A stretch of DNA of 64,000 nucleotides from Anniella stebbinsi (lineage: Eukaryota > Chordata > Lepidosauria > Squamata > Anniellidae). Of this stretch, positions 19,862-30,744 are shown one piece after another. The position numbers and the translations under genes are program-made. The notes beneath the pieces were generated by a model. It was not told where the DNA came from. It saw only the letters and a list, made by a program, of their open reading frames with translations, and did no database searches. Position 1 is the stretch's first letter, and the number at the start of each line of letters is the position of its first letter. The stretch covers positions 62,783,001 to 62,847,000 of the forward strand of contig JARDYH010000002.1 in the NCBI GenBank assembly GCA_029215795.1, written 5' to 3'.

Positions 19862-20683
19862 TCATGGGACCAGTGGACTGACAATCCCCTGTTGAGGTGT
19901 GCCTACACCCTGCACAGCCACAGTGCAGCCCAACGTGTGCGTGTTTGGACATGTAACCGGTGTACTAACGATTCCCTGCTGAGGTATACCTACACCTTGC
20001 CAAGCCGGTGTGTAGCCCATCCCGTGCCACCATGGATACCAGTTCCACGGCAGGGTTGGTCCCCACGGTGGGAGGGTACCAGGCAGTGTCGTGCTATGGG
20101 ACTCACCTGGAGGGTGCGATGCAGACGCTCCTCCCTCCCTTGAGCCAGGCGCCGTCACCAGCGTGGATGGTACAGCATCCGTGGTCGGTGTGTGGGCTTC
20201 TCTCTGGGTCAATCTCTCAGGAGTGGAAGTCGGCACGTCCAAGTCAGGCCAGGTCTCCATAGGGCACGCTGCAGTCCGACCCCCCCCCCCGACCTCCGTA
20301 CCTGAGGCCTCGACCGCCTGCAGATGAGCTGAAACAGAAGCCCACAATTGATCCTGCTTCTGCTTCCTGGTGAGAGGAAGCCCCGCCAGTCCTTTTGTGT
20401 TCACTGTAGCCGCACCGCATTGCTGCTGGAGTATCCCTCTCTCCTGTTCCACTGCCTGCAATCTAGCTAGTATTGATTGTATTTCGGGATTGTCAGCCTC
20501 ATTGGAAGAGGAATCCAAACGCGCCCTGGGCCGCTTTGTATTTTGCCTGGGCGCCCTGCCTTTTCCCTTCCTACCCCCTACACCTTTGGTAGGTGCCATG
20601 CCGCCAATAGCCTTGAAGGGGAGAGACCCCCGTGTGGACAGAATGCAGGAAAACACGTCTGCCTCCCCCCTGCTCTCTGCCAC
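19862..20683 (-). pseudogene. Gag-like ORF, N-terminal part
   Basis: The 273-residue frame has a strongly basic stretch after the second Met (MAPTKGVGGRKGKGRAPRQ, residues 29-47, the more likely start). A predicted short coiled coil follows (IQSILARLQAVEQERGILQQQ), then a Ser/Thr/Pro-rich linker. The end holds two imperfect copies of QGVGIPQQGIVSTPV-like sequence at about 235 and 259. There is no recognised enzymatic domain. The position just upstream of the capsid-like ORF supports a gag N-terminus. The stop at 19862 looks like the result of a frame break. Confidence 0.6.
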
Positions 20684-21714
20684 CTATGCAGAAAGCCCCA
20701 GTAGAACCAAACACCACGTTAATTTTGAAGTCTGCCCTGCAGTACCACCTGCCACCCAACAGGGGACCCGCAGTGCTGTATAGTAAAATTGTAAAGATAG
20801 TGGGTGAAAGAACAAGGCGTCTCCTGGCCAATCCACCCAGCAACAGCTCCAACCAATGAACCACTACTGCTCAGAATGGGGTGAGGGGTGTGGCCGTTCT
20901 TCCCAATCCGCCCAGCGACAGCTCCAACCAATGAACCACCACCGCTCAGAATGGGGTGAGGGGTGTGGCCGTTCTTCCCAATCCGCTCAGCGACAGCTCC
21001 AACCAATGAACCACCACCGCTCGGAATGGGGTGAGGGGGTGTGGCCGTTCTTCCCAATCCGCCCAGCAACAGCCTCCGTCAGTGACCGGCCTTGTCAAGC
21101 AGGCTCCAGACCCCCCTTTCCCCTCTCAATTTTGCCCGAGCAAGGTTATGGGCAGCAGCCCAACAGCGACCCGGCGGCTGCCACTGCAGGCCCGCCCGAA
21201 TCACCTCCTTCACCTCTACAGCCCAGGCCCAGCCAAAGCTCCCTTTCCAGCCCCCCCCCCCCGGGGCTTGTTAGGCAAGCCTATCCACTGCCCAGGCCCT
21301 CAGCTGCCTCCTCTACTCTCCGGAAGGGCCAGCCGGCCCTTCCCCCCCAAACCTGGGGCCTCCTGGCTCAAAGCCGGCCGCAAGGTGCGGCGCCGCTGGG
21401 ATGGGAAGCCTCTGCGTCCACCTCTCAAGCCCGCCAGAACCTTGCCCCAGCCGCTGCTCCAAGCGGCTGCTCGCCCCGACGCTCCCAAGAGCGCTGCCTG
21501 CTCAGCGCTCCGAGCCCTTCCGTCGTCAGCCGCCGCTTTGCCCAAGAGGAGGGAGGGAGGGAGCCCGGGCCTTATAAAGGCTCCGGCTCCCCCTCCACCC
21601 CTCCCCTTCCCAATCCAGGAGGCCGCCCAATGGCGTGCCTCCATGCCTCGTCCCCCACGCCCGCCGCAATCTCCCCACCACGCCCAGGCTATGCCGGGTG
21701 TGTAGTAGGGCCCT
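20684..21714 (-). promoter_or_regulatory. GC-rich 5' region of the Ngaro-type element with TATA box
   Basis: The region upstream of gag is GC-rich and CpG-rich. It contains TTTATAAGG on the minus strand (about 21570-21579), which reads as a TATA box, followed by the 75-bp CCAAT repeats nearer gag. The 5' end adjoins CR1-like sequence at 21715. Open frames on both strands (for example 20856-21716) are Pro/Arg-rich GC artefacts. I could not identify a copy of this end in the 3' region. Confidence 0.6.
20828..21072. repeat. 75-bp tandem repeat with CCAAT boxes, about 3.3 copies
   Basis: CCAATGAACC occurs at 20853, 20928 and 21003, exactly 75 bp apart, and CCAATCC precedes it in each unit. Every unit contains two plus-strand CCAAT (minus-strand ATTGG) motifs, a GGGGTGAGG block and a GTGTGGCCGTTC block. 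Units differ at a few positions only. Located between the TATA-like motif and gag, this looks like a repeated enhancer or promoter module of the retrotransposon. Confidence 0.85.
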
Positions 21715-22035
21715 AGTTAAACTATGGAATTCACTACCACAAGATTTAGTGATAGCCACCAGTTTGGATGGCTTTAAAGAGGGGTTGGATAAAATCCTGG
21801 ACGAGAAGGTTATCAATGGCTACTAGTCCTGATGGGTATGTGCTACCTCTAGTATCAGAGGTAATAAGCCTATATACACCAGTTGCTGGGGAAATGGGTG
21901 GGAGTGTGCTGTTGTACTCATGTCCTGCTTGTGCATTCCTGGTCAACAGCTGGTTGGCCACTGCGTGAACAGAGTGCTGGACTAGATGAATCCTTGATGA
22001 GATCCAGCATAGCTCTTCTTATGTTCTTATGTAGG
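21715..22035 (+). mobile_element. CR1-like LINE tail, main segment
   Basis: AGTTAAACTATGGAATTCAC through TGGATGGCTTTAAA, GGCTACTAGTCCTGATGG and CAGAGTGCTGGACTAGATG ends in the octamer repeat TTCTTATGTTCTTATG. Octamer-repeat tails are characteristic of CR1-type LINEs. Only the 3' part is present. The Ngaro-type element split it from 9084-9107. Confidence 0.7.
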
Positions 22036-22064
22036 GTAAATGTAAGATACACAAAAATGCTCAG
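22036..22064. repeat. Right 29-bp direct repeat flanking the CR1-like insertion
   Basis: Matches 9055-9083 at 27 of 29 positions and starts immediately after the octamer tail. The two mismatches suggest that the outer insertion is older than the L1 (perfect duplication). Confidence 0.7.
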
Positions 22065-24003
22065 CTCGATTTTCTTGAAATACTGCAAAGATATGAAAGG
22101 AGCATAGAGAGGCTTGGGAGAGGGCTCTGACTTCTTTCATATGGACACTAGGCTGTTTACTGACCAATTTTGATATGGCTGTACATTTCCCTGCTTACTA
22201 GAAAAAACAACATGTAAATGCAATGAACCAGACCATGATAAGAAGTTTGGCCAACTTGACCGTCTGGCTCTCATTTTATAAAGCCCCCAAATCCTATTTT
22301 GAGGTGTCAGCAAAGCCTGTTCTATTGCTCTTCTGTTTTATGACCCTTCTATCTGACTAGGGCTTTCCAGGGAGTGGTTGTGTCTTGTCAGACTCCCTGA
22401 CATCATATTTTCTATGTGAAATGCCAACTGACCTTATTGTGAGGCAAAATTTGGAGCTTAAAGTAGTCTGCTGTGTTTTTAAATTATTTATGTTATTTAT
22501 ATGAACTACAACATTTGAGGCCATTACCACAATGGTTATGGTGGGATAGTGTTGAGTGGGATAGTGAGAGTGACAGCAAAGCAAGGGGATTGCCATAGTA
22601 GCCTTTGTCATTTTCAGAATTGAAGAGAATGATATACAAACAGGGAATTTTGAAGAGGGAAAATGGTGCCTACTATGGAGTCTGCAGTCTAAAGTGACTG
22701 CTTTAAATCACTTCATATCAAGACCGGCCATGGGCCTGGATGTTATTTTAGCATTCAGAGCCATGCCAGTAGCTCTTGAGAGGAAACCTTCAGGTTAATC
22801 ATGTTCCAGGAATCCTATACTATATTTTTCATGGTGGATTGTGTTCCTTCAGGCACAGACTCTGTATAAATGTATTGAAAATACAAAAGTAGACAGAAAA
22901 ATAAAATAAACATAACCTGATAAGGAGGGACCTCTCCATCTTTATCTTTAGGAAACATTTGTGTGCTTGGTAGTTTTAAAAAAATATGGCATTGATGGAT
23001 TATACTAAAACACATATACAAAAACAGGAATTTCACATAAAGTCCACCACATGATAGTTAATGCAGTTATTCACCAAATTAGACGTGTACTTCTTAGTTT
23101 GGCCATTTTTATTCTGACTTTCCAATGCTGAGGATAAACTATAAGCCATAGAAAGAGCATTCAGTCAGGAAAGATTTGTGTTTCCTGAGGCACTAAAATT
23201 ATTAATATCTAAATAGCCAGTTGAAGAAGGAAGATAAGTTTCTGTTTCTTAAGCTCTTTTAAGAGAGAAAAGAGTCCAAGCTACAGGGAAACTGACCTCA
23301 GGGTCTTCAATATGGTACATTGTTAGTTAACAAGACTAAGGATTAGATGGCTAGTTTAAGAATTACACTTTTTTTTTCTTTTTTAAAAATATCACTGTAC
23401 TGGGGATTATCTCTCCAGATGATTTCTTAAGTAGCAGCCACTGAGCAGAAATAAAACTGATAGGCTTAAGAAACAAATGATTCCTGAGAAGATCTCTAAT
23501 CCTTCCTTAGAATAAAATGCAGACCCTTCTGTTGAGCTCCAGAACAAAGCTCAAGTGCCTAGGGCTGTCTATCTGAAACACACATTGCACATGCTGAAAA
23601 TGCATTGAATTCTTCCCCTGGCAGCTTTTATTATTGTTATTTTGGCCACCACAATAAAGACCTTATCCAAAGTCCATTAGAGTCAATAAGTGTCTCTATT
23701 TTCAATGAGCTTTGCAAAATACTCCAGATTCCAGCTTATCTTCCCTTGGTGCTACTGTAGAAGATTGACAGCATATTCAATTTCCTGTTAAGAAGCCTTA
23801 CTCGGAACCTTTAAACAATACATAATTCCCCACATCTTCTTATGTTGCCACACAGTGCTTAGATCAGAGGAATACCTAAGGAACTGTGCCTGCTACAGTT
23901 TACAGAAGTTCACCTCACTGGTCTTTTATTTCAACATAGTGGGGAAAGGAAGCAACAGAAGAAAAATGTGTTCTAGTCCTTTCCTATCCATTGCTAAAGC
24001 ACA
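22065..24003. other. No gene recognised
   Basis: AT-rich sequence without a domain, RNA gene or repeat I can name. Short open frames are scattered and lack codon structure. Confidence 0.5.
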
Positions 24004-24058
24004 ATCTCCTCCTCCTCCTCCTCCTCCTCCTCCTCCTCCTCCTCCTCCTCCTCCTCCA
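24004..24058. repeat. (CCT)n microsatellite
   Basis: About 17 CCT units in a pure run. It creates an apparent poly-proline segment in a plus-strand frame and poly-glycine in the minus frame, neither supported as a gene. Confidence 0.95.
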
Positions 24059-25025
24059 TTCTTAGGAAAACAGCTAGAAGCAGCCATACATATTTTTGAG
24101 GGCAACAGTGGTGGTGTTGACATGACATTTTGGGGGCTCCACCCCCTTAAATTCCATCACCACCATATCTCAGAAGCTGAAAGCCTCCTTCCCTTCCAGC
24201 TTTGGAGAACTAACCATTCATTGGGTTCAAATCAGTCTTACATCAAAAGATAAGTCACATGGCACCTTTTCTCCTTGAGTTTAATACCCATATTGAGACA
24301 AGTGTGTAAAATATAATGTGAGAATGTGCCTGTTTCTTATCATGCATGTCAAGTCAAAGGCTAGATGGCAAGAAAGTAAATCCTTGTACAGCCATTCTTA
24401 TATGGCATTGTAGACGTTTCCCTGACACTGTGTTAATTCCAAACCAGCAAAAAGTAATGCGAAAAACTGCCCAACACTTAATTTCCTCAGATATATGATA
24501 TATTATCAACTAAGTTCATTCTTGATGTGCATTTCTCCTTCTAATATTTAATATTTATTATAACATGCTGTGCTGAAAAGAACATTATTGTCTTGTAACC
24601 TGGTCTTGCAACATTATGGAATGTTCTGAGTACTTACTAGGGTCATGTCTCAGATTTGGTGAAGACCAAGCTGAACAGGGTTCCTTTGGACCATTTCCAA
24701 TGCTTCCTGGGGCAAAGCAGGATTCGCTTTGAACTGACCAGGACTGAAGCTGGACCCTGCGTGAAGCTTTGCTTGCAAGACAGCTTCAGAAAGGCAGACA
24801 GCATGTCTCAAAAAATAGCATCTGTTGTTTTCGTTTCTCTAAATGCTGGTAAAAGGGGGCGAGAAGAGAGGGAGGGAGTGGGGTTTAGTGACTGGCAGGT
24901 CCACCTTCTAATCATAGGACAGGTTTTACTTGGGATCTACAATCCTTGTACTTTGGGGAGGGCAGGGATGGAGCAATCTTCCAATACTACCATGCTTGTT
25001 TTCAATTATAATAACCAGCCCCTGC
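24059..25025. other. No gene recognised
   Basis: No coding region, RNA gene or recognisable mobile element is seen. The open frame at 24656-25039 has no recognisable motif. Confidence 0.45.
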
Positions 25026-25029
25026 ACCT

Positions 25030-25780
25030 ATCACTCTGAAACTTTGCAAGTTTCTTGTCCCTAGATAATTCTATGATGTGCGCCATTTCCCCAAAAAACC
25101 ACAGTGGGAGAGAAGGGGAAGCAGATCACTCACCCCCCCACCCCAAATATGAGGAATCCCCTTCAACATAAACCACTACATCTTATATCATTTTGAATCT
25201 CTGCCATTTTCTTACTTTTTCCTATGCTGACTGTTATTTTCAAAAGAAAGGTCCACAAGGAACAGGGTAGACTAAGTGCATCCTCTTTTGGATACTCCAA
25301 AACGTAACTGTTGCTCTTCTCCCAAATCCCTGCAACTATTCATCTGAAACATGGCAGGCTTTATCCCTTCAGAATGGGCAACTATCCCTGGGAATTTCAT
25401 TCAGTTCTACCAATATTTTTTTAAAAAGATTATCGACAGTTGCCTTAAAAAAACCCCAAAATCAAAATATCAAGGTGTATAGCACAAAAAACACCACATT
25501 TATTTTTTCCCTCAAATTTGGCAGAGGTAATCCCTTTCTCAGAGGCTTCTATGCTTGAAAATTTCATTATATCTTACAAACATAATAAAGTTATAGCTGT
25601 TTTTTTTTTAATTTCCCATGATAGTCAATGAGAGGCACAAAACCTCAGGTTTTCAATTCTTGGGTTGGATTTGGTACCTGAGTTGAAGCAGATAGCCTCC
25701 AAATAGGTTTGAGAAGAATGAGGCCATTTTCCAAAGCATCAAATGGGGTCCAAGTTGACTATGTAATAAATGAAATGAAT
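25030..25780. repeat. Degenerate tandem array of about 150-bp units
   Basis: Units repeat phrases such as CCCTGCAACTATTCATCTGAAACATGGCAGG and AAATTTGGCAGAGGTAATCCC, each followed by an A/T-rich block (AAAGTTATAGCTG) and a (A/T)-run. Reverse-complement relatives of the CATCTGAAA/CAGATGAATAGGTGCAGG phrase occur at 37050-37470, and a related organisation occurs at 55570-56310. The divergence between units is high, so exact periods were not measured. Confidence 0.45.
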
Positions 25781-25905
25781 ATTATAGCTATTGCAAACCT
25801 CTATTACTCACTCATTACTTTAAAAAAACCCTCACCTTCTAAATAGGCTTACATGTTGACATATTAGTAACTTATAATGTGCAAGGCAGATGAATGGCTT
25901 GTTTT

Positions 25906-26223
25906 AGGCTGACCATCTGATAAGGAGGACAGGGCTCCTGTAACTTTAACAGTTGTAGAGAAAAGGGAATTTCAGCCAGTGTCATTTGTATGCAATTAGT
26001 TCCTGGTGAAATTCCCTCTTCATCACAACAGTTAAAGTTGTGACCATATACTAGAGTGACCATATACAAAAGAAGGCAGGGCCCCTGCAACTTTAACAGT
26101 TGTGATGAAAAGGGAATTTCACCAGGAACTAATTGCCTACAAATGACACTGGCTGAAAATCCCTTTTCTCTACAACTGTTAAAGTTACAGGAGCCCTGTC
26201 CTCCTTTTCAGATGGTCAGCCTA
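25906..26223. mobile_element. Foldback inverted-repeat element, copy 1
   Basis: The ends are TAGGCTGACCATCTGA and the perfect inverse TCAGATGGTCAGCCTA. The arms (about 140 bp each) contain GGACAGGGCTCCTGTAACTT, AACAGTTGTAGAGAAAAGGG and GAAATTCCCTCTTCATCACA in opposite orientations, so almost the whole element folds into one hairpin. Copy 2 is at 36132-36432. Confidence 0.85.
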
Positions 26224-27539
26224 GCTTGTCTGCACTGGCAGCTAACCATATGCAAATATATATTTTATGGCCATTTTACCACACATCTTACCTGAAGCAG
26301 CAGGGAATCTGTATAACTGTTTAGTTACTGTGCTAAAAACTAACTTTAACTCTGGATGGGCTAAATTTAATTTCTGCAGTTTACAGAGCTATAACATTAA
26401 TGCAGATGGCAGCACATATCTGTATGGTTGTAAAACATTCCTTGAAGTGTAGTGGGGGGGGGGGGGGGGAGTTAACCTAAGAAAATGATAGGCAAGCAAA
26501 TTCTCTCTCTACATCAGGATTGCTCAAGTTACCCTAGCAGGATCTGATGCATGCAGACACAATAAAGGAAAAGAAATGTGACTGAGATACTGGAAGATGC
26601 TCAGAGCAGATAATGAAAGGCAAATTCAGTATAAGCAATATGAATTAAAAGTACACACAATATAACACAGACTTCATGTGCTGCAGACATAACCAAAATA
26701 CTGTTTCATACTTCATATCTATGATCCAGAAGGATTGTGTATATTAATCTATCTATACTAACAAAGGTAGCATGAGCTTTATCTGCATTCCACTAATAGG
26801 TGGGATTCACTATGAGTTGACCAGGAAGGAGATTTCGGCACAAGAAAATGAGTGTTCAGGAGCCATTTGTTGTAAGTGATATCCAAACTGTACTGTTGAA
26901 GCTAGGAGGAGGCATTTCTTTCAGTATTCCATTCAGGCTGTTTTTATATCCTTCTTTGATTTCGGTCTTTGATTTCGGTCCCATCTGGGAACAATACAAG
27001 ATAGAGGGAGGAATCCCATCCCCTTGGTTGCCGTTTTAATTGCCCGGTACACATGGAGGCTGAATTTCTTGCAGGGGAGGCTCCCCTCATGATTTGGAAT
27101 CCTAGAAATTGGGGTTCTAAATCTTGAAGGGAGCCTCCATGGATAGAGGAGGCTCTCTCCTTCAGAAAATCATCCTATACATGCAGAGGGAGATTAAACT
27201 AGTGGTGGATGGGATGGGGGTATCATGTTCCTTGCACAGTTACTTTTAGCATATTTTGAATGCCTGAACAGGGCTTCTGTCTGCATACATACATTTCTTA
27301 TGTTCTAGAATACTACTAAGAATCCAAGTTACATATCTTTGGTACAGCATAGTGTAGGTGCCCTGCAGGTAGTATGAGGAATGTTTCCTTTCCTGCTTTT
27401 CCATGACATAACGCCTGGTGGCACATGGTATAGCAGAATAATGTACCTGCCTGGATCTGAAGAACATCTTCAGGAGTCCTCCTCCATGAGCCAAAGGAAG
27501 TGAAGCAGGTGGCTACCAGAAGGACTGAGCTCCCTAGAG
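26224..27539. other. No gene; G-run at about 26454-26470
   Basis: Apart from a poly(G) tract I see nothing I can name. A tandem TTTGATTTCGGTC doublet lies at 26957-26980. Confidence 0.45.
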
Positions 27540-27845
27540 AGGTTCACCTGGCACCTATGTTATACTATTTTTGACACCAGGTGAAGATGTTTTTTATTTT
27601 CCCAGTATTTTAACAGTTTACCATCTTAGTTTTTTTAATTTTGCTGTTTTAAATCTGTATAAATCTCTGCATTGCTGCTTGGTTTTATCCTGATTGTGCT
27701 TCTATATTGTATTTTTATATTGTGTTTTTTATATTGTGGTTTGTTTTATACCTTGAATTGAATTGTACTCGATGGTTTTAATTTTTGTGAACCACCTAGA
27801 GAGCTTCGGCTATTGGGAAGTATAGAAATGCAATAAATAACTAAA
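27540..27845 (+). mobile_element. LINE 3' end (L2/CR1-like)
   Basis: It contains GAGAGGTTCACCTGGCACC, a long T-rich 3' UTR with TATTGTATTTTTATATTGTG, and the terminal module TTTGTGAACCACCTAGAGAGCTTCGGCTATTGG-like sequence (27787-27820), then AATAAATAACTAAA. Related tails are at 40890-41075, 44270-45300 and 53320-53420. The shared CC-AGAGAGYTTCGGCTATTGG hairpin is the 3' recognition-like end. Confidence 0.55.
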
Positions 27846-28974
27846 TTACTCAAGAGGAAATTGAGCTTCTTTTTGCTTTCACAATTAAATGCCACATTTT
27901 CCCTGCTTTAAAAAAATACTTGCCAAAAGTACTATTTAAAAACAGAAGCGAAACTGGAGAGCCATGATGTCGACACGTCATCTAAAGAACCTGTAAACAA
28001 CTGTGAGTAAGGAATGACAAGCACACAATAAATGTCTTGTGTAGAAAACCCCATGTTGAACTTTATGTGTGAATAACTATACAAATGTATACCTCAACTA
28101 TCTGTGTAGAAATATATACAGATTGTACATGTGTTGAATGTAACATGTGTTGAATATAAAATGCGAGCAGCCCTGTAGTGTAGTGTTGCAATCCGACCAG
28201 GATTAAGAAAAAGTATAAATAGTTCCACAAGAGGGCTTTGGGCTTGTTTTTCTCAAATAACTACCCTTACCAAGCTGCATGGCAAAGTGCTTTTGAAACA
28301 GAGCAGTTCTGAAAGTGATTTGTCATAAGGATTTGGAGTCTTATTATGTGCAAAGAATAAAAAGGAGTGGGGGGAAGTATCACTGGACACACATGCCCTT
28401 GGTTGAATCCTACCCCCAAGCTGGACTCAGAAGGATTTGAATGAAAACCACAGTCGGATCAGATTCTGTTCTCCTTCCTATTGAAGGTTATCCTATTGGC
28501 TAATTGGATTTTCAAATTAGACAATCTTACTGATAGTTTAATTTAATTCAGTGGCTCTTAAACTAGATTGGATTTACTTTCGTCATGTGATAAACTGAAG
28601 TTATTTGTTGTACATGTTTTTGTAAGGGTCAAACAAGATGTTACAGAAAGTTGTGTGGAACAATCGCCTAACAAGGACTTTTACTTCTAATTCTACTTCT
28701 TTTTAATAAAAGACGGTGGTTCAGAGAGGAAGCATAATGGGATGGGAAGGGGGAGGAATAGGTGATGCTTAACTCTTTGTACAATTGCTGTTTCCCACTT
28801 CAAAATGGTCACAGAGAAGGAAGCAGCTTGAGATACAACTTTCAGTGGAAATCCAGAAGATAGGAATATGGAAATCACAGTTGCCACATAATATCAGTTA
28901 CTCTATAACATTACTGCTTCCTTCTCTTTTTGCCATTGCTATCAAAGTACACTACTGTTTTCACAATGAACCAA
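27846..28974. other. No gene recognised
   Basis: AT-rich sequence with short direct repeats (ACATGTGTTGAAT twice near 28128-28156). No domain or RNA gene is seen. Confidence 0.45.
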
Positions 28975-29395
28975 GGGCCAAACTAAACATTTGCATAATC
29001 ATTCATAGTGGAGCTATGTATGATAGTTTTCTTTACCTTTGTGTAAGTGTGTGCAGACCTGATTTGGATCAGGACCATGGGAGTCTGGGAGGGGAGGTTA
29101 ATCCTTCCCCTCCATCTACTTTCCCCCCAAAATTACCACCCCATCAGACTCGCGGTTAAACGAAGAAGAAAAACTCTCAATTGGAATGAATGGAAGCTTT
29201 ATCCCTTCGTTTAACCACCCCCTGGGGACGATTTCATAAAAAAAATAGGTGGGGAAGGTTTAACACCACAGCCCTTGCTGAAAAGCATTGTCCAGATCTA
29301 AATTGGGGCTATGCTTGCTTATATGAAGGTAAAGAAAACAATCACATATCACTCCACAATGTGTGATTTCCTGAACTTTTAGTTTGGCTCCAAAA
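28975..29395. mobile_element. Non-autonomous DNA transposon with GGGCCAAACTAAA-like ends
   Basis: The left end GGGCCAAACTAAACATTTG and the right end read inverted, GGAGCCAAACTAAAAGTTC, form an imperfect terminal inverted repeat about 420 bp apart. The interior has ATTTGGATCAGGACCATGGG and a hairpin around GGTTAAACGAAG/CTTCGTTTAACC (29155-29212). A related partial copy is at about 47233-47507. Confidence 0.5.
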
Positions 29396-29875
29396 GTAGT
29401 TCTTTCCTGGTATCCATCAGGCAGTGCTCCAGACTGTAAAATGCAGGTACATTAAAAGTCTTATTAGTGGATTTTAAGAAAATGAACCATGGGTGTGTAT
29501 TTGAGACAAAACAGGAAGACACAAACTTCATAATTGCAATGTATCAGAACTAGTCTCCAGTCTACACATCATGATGGCACCTGGACAGTCAGCCTTGGAG
29601 CACTGAGGTTCACCATTGGGTTCCTGGCAGGGCTATGCTGTTATACAGGCACCGTTTCCATCAACTGACATTTCCATATCACTGCTGTACACTTGGTTGC
29701 TGCAATTTCTGCAGTGGCAGAGATTCCCAAAAGAGTGCTGCCACCTTTTTTTGGAGAACATGTCTCTGATGTACAACTTAATGTTCAGCTGCTGAAGCTA
29801 GCATAGATAGTGCAAGCAATGCTTCTCTGAGACACACTGGGAAAACACACAATAACACAGGCACTTTTGTGACTA
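29396..29875. other. No gene recognised
   Basis: Mixed-composition sequence with no supported coding region or nameable repeat. Confidence 0.45.
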
Positions 29876-30366
29876 TGGCTGTATTCGGACAGCACGATAG
29901 TCAAAGGTGGGATAATAATCAGCTCAACAGTTCTTTATCTAGGCAGTAATCCCTACACAACATGATGAATTAAGATCAGTGTTGAGTTGACTATTAGTTC
30001 ATGTTGAGTTGATTCACTCACCCCCCCACCCTCTCTACCCTCCTCAGCCCTCCCGCCATTACGACCCAAAATCTATCCTGTTGACTGGATTAGAGCAGCA
30101 GCCACCGCCACTTTGACCCTTCTTGCCTTGCAACTCTGTGGTTGACGAAATAACCAACTGTGGCCAAGGAAAGAACCAACAGTTGATTCGACATGATAAC
30201 CACTGTTGATTCAAATAGCCAACTCTCCACAGCGTTGGTTATTTTGGCCAAATAATCAGCCATTGGTTAAAAAAACCCGCATCCCACAACACAATAACCC
30301 ATAGTGGGTTAAATAACCAACCATCAACTATTTAAACCACCATTGGTTATCATGTTGTCTGAACCA
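29876..30366. mobile_element. Non-autonomous TIR DNA transposon, about 490 bp, copy 1
   Basis: Left end GGCTGTATTCGGACAGCACG, right end CATGTTGTCTGAACC, with inner inverted-repeat blocks built from GTTGACTAT, TTGGTTATT and similar. Copy 2 lies reversed at 39832-40380 and shares the central TCTATCCTGTTGACTGG and GCCACTTTGA segments. Ends of this TTCAGACAACA type recall hAT MITEs, but no 8-bp target duplication was confirmed. Confidence 0.65.
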
Positions 30367-30696
30367 TGTCAATCTCTTGTTTTTCTTTATGGATTGGAGT
30401 GTGTCCTTGTTGTTGTTTCACCTCTGTGGAAATCACAGCACTTGCATGTACATCACCCATGTGAATCCTCTCTTTCACACAAACAACATCTCCAAATGAT
30501 TTGCAAGCCCAAGAGTGCTCTGTTCTTTTCTGAGGTGACAACACAAGAGCTGCCCCAATGTGTGAACCAGCCTGGAAATGCTAGCTTAAAACTAGATACT
30601 CTGATGGTGTCAACTAGTTTAGCTGTTAAGCCAACTGCCTTAAGTCATTTACGAAGCACACTGTGGGTCACTGCATGTTTAATATAGAACTCATGA
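30367..30696. other. No gene recognised
   Basis: The small open frame on each strand shows no recognisable domain. Confidence 0.4.

Positions 30697-30743
<47 letters not shown>
30697..30743. repeat. (AAT)n microsatellite
   Basis: About 15 uninterrupted AAT units. It may be the expanded 3' tail of a degraded LINE, but no LINE body could be recognised upstream. Confidence 0.95.

Positions 30744-30744
<1 letters not shown>

Larger units (their letters stand above)
9108..21714 (-). mobile_element. Ngaro/DIRS-type tyrosine-recombinase retrotransposon, inactivated
   Basis: On the minus strand the order is promoter-like 5' region, gag-like ORFs, RT, RNase H, tyrosine recombinase, SGNH hydrolase, 3' end. 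Such elements copy through RNA and integrate by recombinase rather than by a DDE integrase, and usually leave no target duplication. Here the CR1-like host sequence resumes directly at 21715 with no obvious duplication. No methyltransferase domain is visible, and an SGNH ORF downstream of the recombinase is, from memory, more typical of animal Ngaro than of DIRS1. I could not find the split direct repeats expected of Ngaro by eye. Length without the nested L1 and TIR element is about 6.44 kb. It is inactive: two in-frame stops in RT/RNase H, frame breaks in gag and two insertions. Confidence 0.85.

Noticed and set aside
20700..21714. CpG-rich segment as a host gene promoter
   Set aside because: It is fully inside the Ngaro-type element, upstream of its gag, and no host exon adjoins it.
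9108..21714. Classification of the large element as Gypsy/ERV
   Set aside because: No long terminal repeats, protease or DDE integrase were found. A tyrosine recombinase with HxxR and Tyr takes the place of integrase.
20856..21716. Long plus-strand open frames (286 and 224 codons) in GC-rich DNA
   Set aside because: They lie antisense to the 5' region of the retroelement, are Pro/Arg/Ser-rich, and consist partly of the 75-bp tandem repeat read in frame. High GC alone removes stops here.
23855..24253. 132-codon frame with a poly-proline segment
   Set aside because: The proline run is a (CCT)n microsatellite and the flanks have no recognisable domain.
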